This document shows, piece after piece, positions 17,803 to 25,586 of a stretch of 41,966 bases of DNA (positions are counted from its first letter, which is position 1; each line of letters begins with the position of its first letter). Under the pieces are notes generated by a model, which ran no database searches, was not told where the DNA came from, and saw only the letters and a program-made list of their open reading frames with translations. The translations under genes were made by a program, and so were the position numbers. Source of the stretch: Butyrivibrio sp. (GTDB taxonomy: Bacteria; Bacillota; Clostridia; Lachnospirales; Lachnospiraceae); assembly GCA_017413105.1 (NCBI GenBank), contig JAFPVA010000075.1, positions 1-41,966 of the forward strand, written 5' to 3'.

Positions 17803-18759
17803 ATGAAAAAGAAGTTGGGAAAGAAGGTAGTTTCTGTTGCAGTAGTTACAGCTATGGCAGCAATTATGCTTGCAGGCTGCGGAAGCGCTTCTGAGGAAGT
17901 AGCTGAGGTCGAGCAGGTAGAGCTTGAGGGAACAATTGCTGAAGAGCCTGTTGCAAAGGCTGACACCACTGGAACAGAAAAGGCTACAGCTCCATATCTT
18001 ACAAAGGGTGTGTATGCTAACTATTCTGCTGAAGCAGAGAATCCTCCAAAGGATTATTTCTATGTGTTCAGCGATGACAACTATGGATATACAGATGATG
18101 CAGGAAGTGGGGTAAGTCTTCCGTTTGACTGCACACAGGAAGCCGGAGCGATTACCTTCTATTTCGGGGGTTCGGGAGAGTCAATAGAGAAGTTCATTGT
18201 AACGGACGTGAAGAATGGCATTGTTTATGGATATTTCGAAGGCGTTGAGGATCGTGAGCTTGTGTTTGAACTTATGGCAGACGCAGATCCGGTCGGCTTC
18301 AATGCTCAGAACTACAAAAGTGATGGCGAATATGTCTACAACGATGCAAATGGTTGGAGCATAAAGTATGATCCAAAGCGTTTCGATATCACTCAGGAAG
18401 GAAACAAGGTTGCCATTGTTTATAATGGCGAGGGCGTTGGAACTAATATGGTGCTTGTAACTTATGACGTCGAGCACAACGGAAAAGAAATGAGAGATGA
18501 GATAGCAAAGGGCTATGGGGAGAATGCTACCAAGTATGATGCAATATTCCCAGGAACAGAAGATGTTGAGGGCTTCTGGGCTATCTGTCCTCCCGCTGAA
18601 GATGGTTCAGGTCTTTACATGACATCTATTTCAAGAGATTACATGGGTGGATCACTTACCTTCGAGCTTACAGGACACAACACCGGAGATGATGAAGTTG
18701 ACATGGAAGTATCCGATTCAATGGCAATGATCATCGATTCTCTGACATTCACAAATTAA
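17803..18759 (+). CDS. Lipoprotein of unknown function
   Basis: This 318-residue protein has a lipoprotein signal peptide: MKKKLGKKVV, a hydrophobic core, and the lipobox LAGC with C26 as the acylated residue. An acidic linker rich in E, V and T (about 30-60) leads to two beta-rich parts: about 65-165 (GVYANYSAEAENPPKDYFYVFSDDN...) and about 170-318 (ANGWSIKYDPKRFDI...). The second ends in a typical surface-domain tail. I recognise no catalytic motif. ATG 17803 is chosen because the lipoprotein signal begins there and GAGGGAG precedes it; an in-frame ATG at 17752 adds 17 residues without signal character. It is divergent from the ECF sigma gene, so it may belong to that regulon, and it ends at its own terminator. 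Confidence 0.78.
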   Translation: MKKKLGKKVVSVAVVTAMAAIMLAGCGSASEEVAEVEQVELEGTIAEEPVAKADTTGTEKATAPYLTKGVYANYSAEAENPPKDYFYVFSDDNYGYTDDAGSGVSLPFDCTQEAGAITFYFGGSGESIEKFIVTDVKNGIVYGYFEGVEDRELVFELMADADPVGFNAQNYKSDGEYVYNDANGWSIKYDPKRFDITQEGNKVAIVYNGEGVGTNMVLVTYDVEHNGKEMRDEIAKGYGENATKYDAIFPGTEDVEGFWAICPPAEDGSGLYMTSISRDYMGGSLTFELTGHNTGDDEVDMEVSDSMAMIIDSLTFTN

Positions 18760-18790
18760 GAGAACAAAAACTTTTTGGGAAAACAAAGAA

Positions 18791-18816
18791 GAGCTGCCGT
18801 ATGGCAGCTCCTTTTT
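18791..18816. terminator. Bidirectional terminator between the lipoprotein gene and prs
   Basis: A perfect stem GAGCTGCC/GGCAGCTC (18791-18798, 18803-18810) with a GTAT loop is followed by CTTTTTA on the plus strand and TTCTTTGTTTT on the minus strand. Confidence 0.85.
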
Positions 18817-18817
18817 A

Positions 18818-20032
18818 TCAGATTTTTTTCTCGGCCTCAAGTGATGCACGAAGCTCACCTGAGTTATAGCGTTCGATGATGCTATTGATACGCTCAACAG
18901 GATTGAGAAGATCACTGATTGATGCGTCATGGTTAAGGGTATCAATAAGGTAAGCAATGTACTTACTCATATCACAGCTGATATACCACTCTCTGGATAA
19001 GAGCTCCGGAGTCTGGTAGATAAGGTTTGTTGTAAGGACTCTGTCGATGATACCTTCTTCATAAGCTTTATCAAATTCCTCAAGACCATTGGTAAAGAGA
19101 CCAAAGGTTGAGAAAGCATAGATTCTAGAAGCTTTTCTCTTCTTGAGAGCTTTGGCTACATCGATAAGGCTTTCGCCTGATGAGATCATATCATCTACGA
19201 TGATAACTGACTTACCTTCAACACTTGTTCCAAGGAACTCGTGAGATACGATAGGGTTACGTCCATCAATAACCTGAGTGTAGTCGCGTCTCTTGTAGAA
19301 CATACCTACATCCAGACCAAGTACGCTGGCAAGATAGATAGCACGTCCCATTCCGCCTTCGTCGGGAGATATAACCATCATGTGGTCTGAGTCGATCTTA
19401 AGATCCCAAACGTTGCGAAGAAGAGCTTTAATAAACTGATATGTAGTACGAACGGTCTCAAAACCGTTGAGAGGAATTGCATTCTGAACACGTGGGTCAT
19501 GGGCATCAAAGGTAATGATATTGTCTACACCCATGCTAACAAGTTCCTGAAGAGCGATAGCACAGTCAAGAGATTCTCTTGAACTTCTCTTATGCTGTCT
19601 GGACTCATAGAGGAAAGGCATTATTACTGTGATACGACGGGCCTTGCCTCCAACAGCTGCTATGATTCTTTTGAGATCCTGATAGTGATCATCAGGAGAC
19701 ATGTGATTTTCCTGGCCAAAGAGAGAATAGGTCTGAGAATAGTTACATACATCAACGAGAAGATAGAGGTCATCTCCACGTACAGATGCCTTTATGACAC
19801 CCTTTGCTTCACCGGTACCGAATCTTGGTACCTCTGCATCAAGGATATAAGTCGGGCGCTCGTAGCCTGTAAAAGCAAGGCTTCCTTTGTGCTCATTTTC
19901 CCTTTCTGCTCTCCATTTTACGAGATAGTAATCAACCTTTTCTGCAAGGGATCTTACTCCCTTAAGTGGAATGATTCCCAGAGATCCTACTGGAATTGTC
20001 TCCAGATTACGTTTCTCTTCTCTTCTTGGCAT
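18818..20032 (-). CDS. prs: Ribose-phosphate pyrophosphokinase
   Basis: This 404-residue enzyme makes PRPP from ribose 5-phosphate and ATP, feeding nucleotide, histidine and tryptophan synthesis. Family motifs include GRNPIVSHEF, FDAHDPRVQN, MMVISPDEGGMGRA and the PRPP-binding loop SVIIVDDMISSGES (first Asp D280). It is about 90 residues longer than the classical 315-residue Prs, mainly at the N-terminus and C-terminus; I know this longer form from Lachnospiraceae. The start ATG overlaps the dnaC stop as TAATG, so translation is probably coupled. It is the last gene of a dnaD-dnaC-prs unit and ends at the bidirectional terminator. Confidence 0.92.
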   Translation of the reverse strand: MPRREEKRNLETIPVGSLGIIPLKGVRSLAEKVDYYLVKWRAERENEHKGSLAFTGYERPTYILDAEVPRFGTGEAKGVIKASVRGDDLYLLVDVCNYSQTYSLFGQENHMSPDDHYQDLKRIIAAVGGKARRITVIMPFLYESRQHKRSSRESLDCAIALQELVSMGVDNIITFDAHDPRVQNAIPLNGFETVRTTYQFIKALLRNVWDLKIDSDHMMVISPDEGGMGRAIYLASVLGLDVGMFYKRRDYTQVIDGRNPIVSHEFLGTSVEGKSVIIVDDMISSGESLIDVAKALKKRKASRIYAFSTFGLFTNGLEEFDKAYEEGIIDRVLTTNLIYQTPELLSREWYISCDMSKYIAYLIDTLNHDASISDLLNPVERINSIIERYNSGELRASLEAEKKI

Positions 20033-21015
20033 TACTGCAAATCCTCACTTTCTTTTCGTGCAATCTTTTTTAAAGTACGAATATCCTTTCCGGTCAGTTT
20101 TAGAAGCCGGAAATTACTGGTTATCCTAGAAAAAATTCTTTCAGAATAGTTGTTTTGCAAATGTTCCAATGAAAGGTTGGTGGTAATTATTGTTGACTTC
20201 TTGCGATTATCTCTTTCATTCAGCAAAGGAAACAACTGGGATAAAGTAAATTGATTTATCCCTTCAGTACCAAGGTCGTCAATAACCAGCAGTTCACAAT
20301 TGTACAGGTCATCGTATATGCCACGGAGTTCAGACTTGAGCTTTGCGTCAAAAACGTACTGAGAGAGCATATCAAAAAGACCCGATGCGCTGAAATATAT
20401 GACGGAACAGCCTTTCTTAAGCAATTCATTGGCTACACAGATAGATAGGAATGTTTTGCCAGTACCCACTGTACCATAAATGAATAAGTTTTGGTAGTCA
20501 GAGTTAAAATTATTAATAAAATCTTCACAGGCTCGCAGTGCACCCTTAAAGCGGTCCAGATCTTCTCCTGAATAGTACTTGTCCGTAAGAAGCTTGAAAT
20601 TAGCACTTTTTGTGAGCATCCTCAGATTTGATTTGTCATAAAGAGCTTCGATGATCTTCTGCTTAAAACAGTGGCATTTTTCGTTGCCGATGTATCCGGT
20701 GTCCTTGCAGTCCTGGCAGGTATAACCCATATCAAGATAGTCGGAAGAAAAACCCGATTCGGTAAGAAGAGTCTGTTTCTGCTTTGCCAGTTCATCAAGT
20801 TCAGCTTTCAGTGCAGAGCGGTCCAGCCTTTCTCCCGCAAGAAGTCTTTTGCCAAAGTTTACACTGGTAGTGGCAGTCATGTCCTCAAGATCCTTGTATC
20901 CGGGAACATTTTCATACACATAACGCTGTCTTTCTTCAAGTTCCTGTCTGTGAAGAGAGCGTCTCTCCTCATATTCGTGCATTATTGCATCGTATTGAGC
21001 ATTGGTTAATGCCAT
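20032..21015 (-). CDS. dnaC: Replicative helicase loader, DnaC/DnaI type AAA+ ATPase
   Basis: This 327-residue protein loads the DnaB-type helicase at replication origins. The N-terminal part (about 1-110) is helical and ends in a zinc motif CQDCKDTGYIGNEKCHC, as in DnaI-type loaders. The AAA+ domain follows, with Walker A GTVGTGKT (181-188), Walker B LLVIDDLG, a sensor-1-like STIITTNLS and the arginine-finger region ERIFSRI. It lies 138 bases downstream of dnaD and overlaps prs by one base. A transposon-borne IstB-like ATPase is the alternative, but the zinc motif and the dnaD neighbour favour the chromosomal loader (called dnaI in Bacillus). Confidence 0.9.
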   Translation of the reverse strand: MALTNAQYDAIMHEYEERRSLHRQELEERQRYVYENVPGYKDLEDMTATTSVNFGKRLLAGERLDRSALKAELDELAKQKQTLLTESGFSSDYLDMGYTCQDCKDTGYIGNEKCHCFKQKIIEALYDKSNLRMLTKSANFKLLTDKYYSGEDLDRFKGALRACEDFINNFNSDYQNLFIYGTVGTGKTFLSICVANELLKKGCSVIYFSASGLFDMLSQYVFDAKLKSELRGIYDDLYNCELLVIDDLGTEGINQFTLSQLFPLLNERDNRKKSTIITTNLSLEHLQNNYSERIFSRITSNFRLLKLTGKDIRTLKKIARKESEDLQ

Positions 21016-21041
21016 GATGCCTCCTTGTTTTCATAAATATA

Positions 21042-21142
21042 GCCCTGTACGTGAATTAGGGAAGGCAAATCAAATGCCGCCGCCAAGCCAAAGTACAGGG
21101 CCAGACCTTTGTGGTGTTCCTCCGTCTGATTCCCCAATCAGA
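21042..21142 (-). promoter_or_regulatory. Two hairpins in the dnaD-dnaC intergenic region
   Basis: GCCCTGTAC (21042-21050) pairs perfectly with GTACAGGGC (21093-21101) around a 42-base loop. TCTGATT/AATCAGA (21125-21131, 21136-21142) forms a second hairpin with a CCCC loop. Neither has a T-run, so they are more likely mRNA structures or processing sites than a full terminator. Confidence 0.4.
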
Positions 21143-21153
21143 TGGTCGGAATA

Positions 21154-22266
21154 TCAGTTGTCCAGAAGCTGTTCCTCGAGTTCGGCAAAATTAATTGTTT
21201 TGGTGTTTTGCTGAAAATCGGTGAACCGGTTCCGGGTGCCGCCCTGGCGAATATATGATTCGTCTAAGCGGTCTTTGGTATAGATGGATGATACGGAAGC
21301 CTTTTCCTTCTTCTTGCGAAGGTCAGCGGAATGCGAAGCATCTAATCTGGCAATATCCTCCCTTGTAGTTACCTTGCTCTCATGCCAGTTTCTGAGAATT
21401 CCGTCGCAGTATTTCAGACGGTTTTTCTGTGTTGCCAAAACAGTCCTGTCGCAGGCTTCCATAATAATATCCATCGGAAAACCCAACTCCCCCTTCCAGG
21501 CACTGATAAAAGAACCTTCCTTGATAGTGGGGGCATTTTCCATACCGAGCGCTTTCATTATTGCAATGATATCCCCATCATGCTTGAAACTTTCCGCACG
21601 GGCCTGTTTTGGTGTTTTGATGCCCTGCTGGTTCCAGTTAATGGCTACTTTTTCCATATATCTGAAATCAGCTTTATGATTATCGACGCAGTACTGCATC
21701 AGATAGTCCAAAAGATCATCACTGAACTTAAGCTCATCATGTATATAGTAAATTGTAGACATCTCCGTAGGGTTAAGTGGTCTGCCATAGTACTGCTCAG
21801 CGATAAACATGATCCCGCTGCCTTCGCTCTGCTTGAAAGCACGGAGCTGTGCGGCGCTATAGCTGGGCTTAACAGGAGCTGCCTTTTCTTCCTCCTTGAT
21901 GGTTTCGGATTTTATAGAAGGAAGTGCCTTGAGCATGTCGTCTCTACGTCTGCCAAATCTGTTCTGGCTGGAAATATCCTCCATATGGATGCTGGTAAGA
22001 TTCTGAGCATCGTCATACTCAAGGCTGATAAGACCTTTTTTTTCCCAATATTTAAGGGCTCGAACAACGTCCTTCTCAGTGTGGTTGAATTTATCGGCCA
22101 GATCCGGAACACTTGTCGATAAATTCGAACTCATCATACGCAGTAGAAAGAGATATATCTTGAGCTGTGCGTCGTTAGCGTCCTGCATGTATTCATCGAT
22201 AAATATGTTGGAAACATAAGTAGAATCCTCCCCCACATTATTATTGATAGTCACTCTCCCCATCAT
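21154..22266 (-). CDS. dnaD: DnaD/DnaB-type replication initiation protein
   Basis: This roughly 370-residue protein has a winged-helix N-terminal part (about 20-95: IFIDEYMQDANDAQLKIYLFLLRMM...LADKFNHTEKDVVRALKYWEKKGLISL). It has a DnaB_2-type helical domain ending in YMEKVAINWNQQGIKTPKQA, the family's single-strand-DNA-binding signature, and a second helical copy (about 230-300). It remodels origin DNA and recruits the helicase loader. An in-frame GTG at 22278 lies inside the GAGGTGA ribosome binding site, which is correctly spaced (eight bases) for ATG 22266, so I use the latter. A long leader with a hairpin precedes it, and 9-mers resembling DnaA boxes lie upstream of the promoter. Confidence 0.88.
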   Translation of the reverse strand: MMGRVTINNNVGEDSTYVSNIFIDEYMQDANDAQLKIYLFLLRMMSSNLSTSVPDLADKFNHTEKDVVRALKYWEKKGLISLEYDDAQNLTSIHMEDISSQNRFGRRRDDMLKALPSIKSETIKEEEKAAPVKPSYSAAQLRAFKQSEGSGIMFIAEQYYGRPLNPTEMSTIYYIHDELKFSDDLLDYLMQYCVDNHKADFRYMEKVAINWNQQGIKTPKQARAESFKHDGDIIAIMKALGMENAPTIKEGSFISAWKGELGFPMDIIMEACDRTVLATQKNRLKYCDGILRNWHESKVTTREDIARLDASHSADLRKKKEKASVSSIYTKDRLDESYIRQGGTRNRFTDFQQNTKTINFAELEEQLLDN

Positions 22267-22315
22267 AAACGCATTCACCTCATTCTATAGTTACGGCTCA
22301 GAGGTAGATTTTGCT

Positions 22316-22379
22316 CAAATGGATTTAGATAAATATGCGAACCTGTGTGGTAGTTCGCATCTATATCAAAATCCGTTTG
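22316..22379 (-). promoter_or_regulatory. Long hairpin in the dnaD leader
   Basis: Arms 22316-22342 and 22353-22379 pair over most of their length, with a perfect apical ATGCGAAC/GTTCGCAT and a basal CAAA..GGATTT/AAATCC..TTTG. It would form in the dnaD 5' untranslated RNA. No T-run follows on the minus strand. Confidence 0.5.
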
Positions 22380-22395
22380 CCTCCGAACAATTGGA

Positions 22396-22404
22396 ATTAT
22401 AGCA
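22396..22404 (-). promoter_or_regulatory. Extended -10 promoter of dnaD-dnaC-prs
   Basis: On the minus strand TGCTATAAT is a perfect extended -10 (TGnTATAAT). TATCTT lies 17 bases upstream as a weak -35. Transcription would start about 120 bases before the dnaD ATG. Confidence 0.55.
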
Positions 22405-22482
22405 TGCAGTTTTTTGAAAAGATATGGAAAAAGTGACGAAGAAATAAAGCATGCCACAGCATGAAAAACCTTTGTTCGTTCT

Positions 22483-22642
22483 TGTGGACAATGTGGATAA
22501 CGTGGATTATTTATTAAATAAAAATAAAGAAACAGCCATTCCATCTAACCTTACAATCCAAAAATGTAAGTGGAAAATGGATGGCTGTTATCCACCGAAA
22601 ACGTTTAGTATATCGATTTACAAAAAGTGGAAATGTGGAAAA
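22483..22642. promoter_or_regulatory. Cluster of DnaA-box-like 9-mers between murC and dnaD
   Basis: TGTGGATAA (22492-22500) is a perfect DnaA box (reverse complement TTATCCACA). It is flanked without gap by TGTGGACAA (22483-22491, one mismatch) and CGTGGATTA (22501-22509, two mismatches). Other near matches are TTATCCACC (22588-22596), AGTGGAAAT (22626) and TGTGGAAAA (22634-22642). An AT-rich run follows the triplet. The cluster is upstream of the dnaD promoter. Confidence 0.55.
22521..22589 (-). terminator. Terminator of murC
   Basis: On the minus strand 22589-22577 pairs with 22544-22531 (AACAGCCAT..CCAT, one bulge), enclosing a smaller TTACA/TGTAA stem. A T-rich run follows (complement of 22511-22530). 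It lies 57 bases beyond the murC stop. Confidence 0.75.
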
Positions 22643-22645
22643 ACT

Positions 22646-24040
22646 TTACCTGCCTAGGAGTTCATCCCCTATTTTAACCACATCTCCGGCACCCATGGTT
22701 ATCAACAAATCTCCTTTAGTGCAATTTTGCAAAAGAAATTTTTCTATTTCACTAAATCCTTCAAAAGTTGGAAAATAATTACACTCATGTCCAAGGTCTT
22801 TGATCTTATCGCAAAGTGTTTTAGAGCTGATTCCAAGAGTATCGGTCTCTCTTGCGGCGTAGATATCAGCCAGGATAATGTGGTCTGCAATAGAGAGCGC
22901 ATCAGCAAACTCATTCATCAGAGCCTTTGTTCTGGTGTAAGTGTGTGGCTGGAAGACGCACCAGATCTTGTTGTGAGGGTAATTCTGTGCTGCTGTAAGT
23001 GTGGCCTTTATCTCTGCGGGATGGTGAGCATAATCATCTATGATCGTTACTCCGCCAATTTCACCCTTATGTTCAAAACGTCTGCTGGTGCCTCCAAACA
23101 TTGAAAGAGCTGATACCATATGCTCTTTATCAATTCCAAGAATGTCTGCTACAGCAATTGCTGCCAGAGCGTTATATACATTGTGGATTCCCGGAACTGC
23201 CAGAGAAACGTCTAAAGTATCACCTTCGGGAAGATGTGCTTTGAAGGATGGATTTCCTTTTTCATCATATTTTATGTCTGATGGATAATAATCAAATTTA
23301 TCATTTGAACCATAGGTGATCACACGGCAGCTCAAGGAATCTGTAATCTCACTTGTGTTGTCGATGTCGCCATTTATTACAAGAGTTCCGTCATCAGGAA
23401 GAAGATTCGCAAACTTTTTAAAAGAATGTCTTATGTCATTCAGGTCCTTGAAGAAATCCAGATGGTCAGCATCAATATTGGTTATAACACTGATCTTTGG
23501 GAAAAAACTGAGGAAGCTGTTTGTATATTCACAGGCTTCAGTGACAAAATATTCAGACTTGCCGACTCTGATATTTCCGCCGATATCCTTGAAGATACCA
23601 CCGATTGAAAGAGTAGGATCAACATCTGCTTCCAAAAGAATCTTGGAAAGCATTGAAGTTGTTGTGGTTTTGCCATGTGTTCCGCTTATGGCGATTGGAA
23701 GTTCGTATTCCTTCATTATCTGACCGAGAAGCTCTGCTCTTGTAAGCATTGGGACTCCGGCTTCTTTTACCGCAATAAATTCAGGATTGTCAGGATGAAC
23801 TGCAGCAGTGTAAACAGCCACATCTATTTTTTCTGAGTTCTTAATATTCTCAGCCTTTTGTCCATAGAATATTTTGACGCCGGCATTCTCTAAGGATTTA
23901 GTGATAGGAGATTCCTTGGAATCGGAACCTGAAACTGTAAAGCCTTCTTCAATAAGTATCTGGGCAAGACCACTCATAGAGATTCCGCCGATGCCAATAA
24001 AATACACATGTACAGGTGATTTAAAATCAATTTTATACAT
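22646..24040 (-). CDS. murC: UDP-N-acetylmuramate--L-alanine ligase
   Basis: This 464-residue Mur ligase adds L-alanine to UDP-MurNAc with ATP in the cytoplasm, the first peptide step of peptidoglycan synthesis. The N-terminal UDP-binding domain shows VYFIGIGGISMSGLAQIL, typical of MurC. The ATP loop is GTHGKTTTTSM (from G120), followed by TEACEYTNSFLSF, SVITNIDADHLDFF, VPGIHNVYNALAAIA and GGTSRRFEHKGE. IDDYAHHPAEIKATL marks the start of the C-terminal domain. The length is normal. GAGG precedes the ATG, a near-consensus promoter lies at 24091-24118, and a terminator follows, so it is probably monocistronic. Confidence 0.95.
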   Translation of the reverse strand: MYKIDFKSPVHVYFIGIGGISMSGLAQILIEEGFTVSGSDSKESPITKSLENAGVKIFYGQKAENIKNSEKIDVAVYTAAVHPDNPEFIAVKEAGVPMLTRAELLGQIMKEYELPIAISGTHGKTTTTSMLSKILLEADVDPTLSIGGIFKDIGGNIRVGKSEYFVTEACEYTNSFLSFFPKISVITNIDADHLDFFKDLNDIRHSFKKFANLLPDDGTLVINGDIDNTSEITDSLSCRVITYGSNDKFDYYPSDIKYDEKGNPSFKAHLPEGDTLDVSLAVPGIHNVYNALAAIAVADILGIDKEHMVSALSMFGGTSRRFEHKGEIGGVTIIDDYAHHPAEIKATLTAAQNYPHNKIWCVFQPHTYTRTKALMNEFADALSIADHIILADIYAARETDTLGISSKTLCDKIKDLGHECNYFPTFEGFSEIEKFLLQNCTKGDLLITMGAGDVVKIGDELLGR

Positions 24041-24090
24041 TTATATGCCTCGATTTCTTTGAATCTTAAAATACTATTTTAACGGATTAT

Positions 24091-24118
24091 ATTATATTAC
24101 TTATTTATGTAATGTCAA
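24091..24118 (-). promoter_or_regulatory. murC promoter
   Basis: On the minus strand a perfect TTGACA (complement of 24113-24118), a 16-base spacer and a perfect TATAAT (complement of 24091-24096) precede murC by about 50 bases. Confidence 0.75.
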
Positions 24119-24200
24119 AAAACAAACTATTAAAAATATAGGTATTATTTCAACACAAATGTAATTATAAATGTTATACTTTATTAATAGAAAGAATGCT

Positions 24201-24293
24201 CATTGCTTAGGCAATGACAATATAAGCGATTTTCTGTGGCATGCAATTTGCATGTTTGGTGTATCAGAAAATGCATACCGTTTTTACGCGGTA
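24201..24293 (+). promoter_or_regulatory. Structured leader of glgC-glgD
   Basis: Three successive hairpins precede glgC: CATTGC/GCAATG (24201-24206, 24211-24216); ATTTTCTG/CAGAAAAT (24229-24236, 24265-24272) enclosing CATGCA/TGCATG; and TACCG/CGGTA (24276-24280, 24289-24293). The ribosome binding site follows within 20 bases. I recognise no known riboswitch class. Confidence 0.4.
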
Positions 24294-24316
24294 GCAATAC
24301 AGCAACGAGGTGGAAC

Positions 24317-25585
24317 ATGATAAAGAAAGAAATGATCGCCATGCTCTTGGCAGGGGGCCAGGGCAGCAGACTGGGGGTGCTGACAGCCAAGATGGCTAAG
24401 CCGGCAGTCTCATTCGGAGGGAAATATCGAATCATTGATTTCCCTTTGAGCAACTGTATTAATTCCGGAGTGGACACTGTGGGTGTCCTTACACAGTATC
24501 GACCACTCAGACTTAATTCTCACATTGGCATAGGTATCCCGTGGGACCTTGACCGTAACTTCGGAGGTGTAACAGTCCTTCCTCCATACGAGAAGAGTTC
24601 CAACAGTGAGTGGTATACCGGTACCGCCAATGCTATTTACCAGAACCTTGAATATATGGAGAACTACAATCCGGATTATATTTTGATCCTTTCAGGAGAT
24701 CATATATATAAGATGGATTATGAGACAATGCTTGATTTCCATAAATCAAGCGGCGCTGATGCTACTATTGCAGTTATGCCTGTTCCTATGGAAGAGGCCA
24801 GCAGATTCGGCATCATGATCACAGATCAGAATAAGCGCATCATAGACTTTGAGGAGAAGCCTGAGCATCCGCGAAGCAATCTTGCTTCTATGGGTATTTA
24901 CATTTTTTCATGGCAGGCACTTAAGGACGCCCTGATAAAAAATAAAGACCAGGCGGGACTTGATTTTGGTAAGCATATCATTCCTTATTGCAAGGAACAG
25001 GGACAGTCACTTTTTGCTTATGAGTTTGACGGATACTGGAAGGATGTAGGAACACTTACATCATACTGGGAAGCCAACATGGAGCTTATCGATATCGTTC
25101 CTGAGTTCAATCTCTATGAAGAGTATTGGAAGATTTATACTGCCAGTGATGTTCAGCCTCCACAGTATCTGGGACCTGACAGTGCTATCGAGCGCAGTAT
25201 TGTCGGAGAAGGCTGTGAGATCTACGGAAAGGTTTATAACTCAGTTATAGGACCCGGAGTTAAGATTGGCAAAGACACAGTCGTAAGCCATTCGATCATC
25301 ATGAATGAGACCAAGATCGGTGAGGGGTGCTCCATTGAGAAGTCAATCATTGCTGAAAAGGTTACTATAGGTAATAAGGTTACTCTTGGAGCCTTTGAGG
25401 AAAAAGAGAATGAAACCAAGCCGGGCATCTATTGCGAAGGCCTCTGCACTATCGGTGAGAAATCGGTTATTCCGGACAATGTTAAGATTGGTAAGAATAC
25501 AATGATTTCAGGCATAACAACTGCTGAGGATTATCCTGACGGAATCCTTGAAAGCGGCAGAACATTTGATAAGGCAGGTGATTGA
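24317..25585 (+). CDS. glgC: Glucose-1-phosphate adenylyltransferase, catalytic subunit
   Basis: This 422-residue protein makes ADP-glucose from glucose 1-phosphate and ATP for glycogen synthesis. The N-terminal nucleotidyltransferase domain has [43 protein letters not shown], with the AGGxGxRL phosphate loop intact, plus [24 protein letters not shown] and FEEKPEHP. The C-terminal part (about 290-400) is a left-handed beta-helix of hexapeptide repeats ([24 protein letters not shown]). The frame is open upstream to 24236, but ATG 24317 has GAGG and lies directly before the conserved [14 protein letters not shown] start. It ends one base before glgD. Confidence 0.94.
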   Translation: MIKKEMIAMLLAGGQGSRLGVLTAKMAKPAVSFGGKYRIIDFPLSNCINSGVDTVGVLTQYRPLRLNSHIGIGIPWDLDRNFGGVTVLPPYEKSSNSEWYTGTANAIYQNLEYMENYNPDYILILSGDHIYKMDYETMLDFHKSSGADATIAVMPVPMEEASRFGIMITDQNKRIIDFEEKPEHPRSNLASMGIYIFSWQALKDALIKNKDQAGLDFGKHIIPYCKEQGQSLFAYEFDGYWKDVGTLTSYWEANMELIDIVPEFNLYEEYWKIYTASDVQPPQYLGPDSAIERSIVGEGCEIYGKVYNSVIGPGVKIGKDTVVSHSIIMNETKIGEGCSIEKSIIAEKVTIGNKVTLGAFEEKENETKPGIYCEGLCTIGEKSVIPDNVKIGKNTMISGITTAEDYPDGILESGRTFDKAGD

Positions 25586-25586
25586 C

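Noticed and set aside
21382-22122. 246-residue plus-strand frame opposite dnaD
   Set aside because: dnaD is well supported by domain motifs; this is a long antisense shadow.
22275-22544. 89-residue minus-strand frame before dnaD
   Set aside because: It runs through the dnaD promoter, leader hairpin and DnaA-like boxes and has no plausible ribosome binding site or motif.
22483-22642. Chromosomal origin of replication
   Set aside because: DnaA-like boxes are present, but dnaA, dnaN and rpmH are not nearby and the near matches are imperfect; only a DnaA-binding cluster is proposed.
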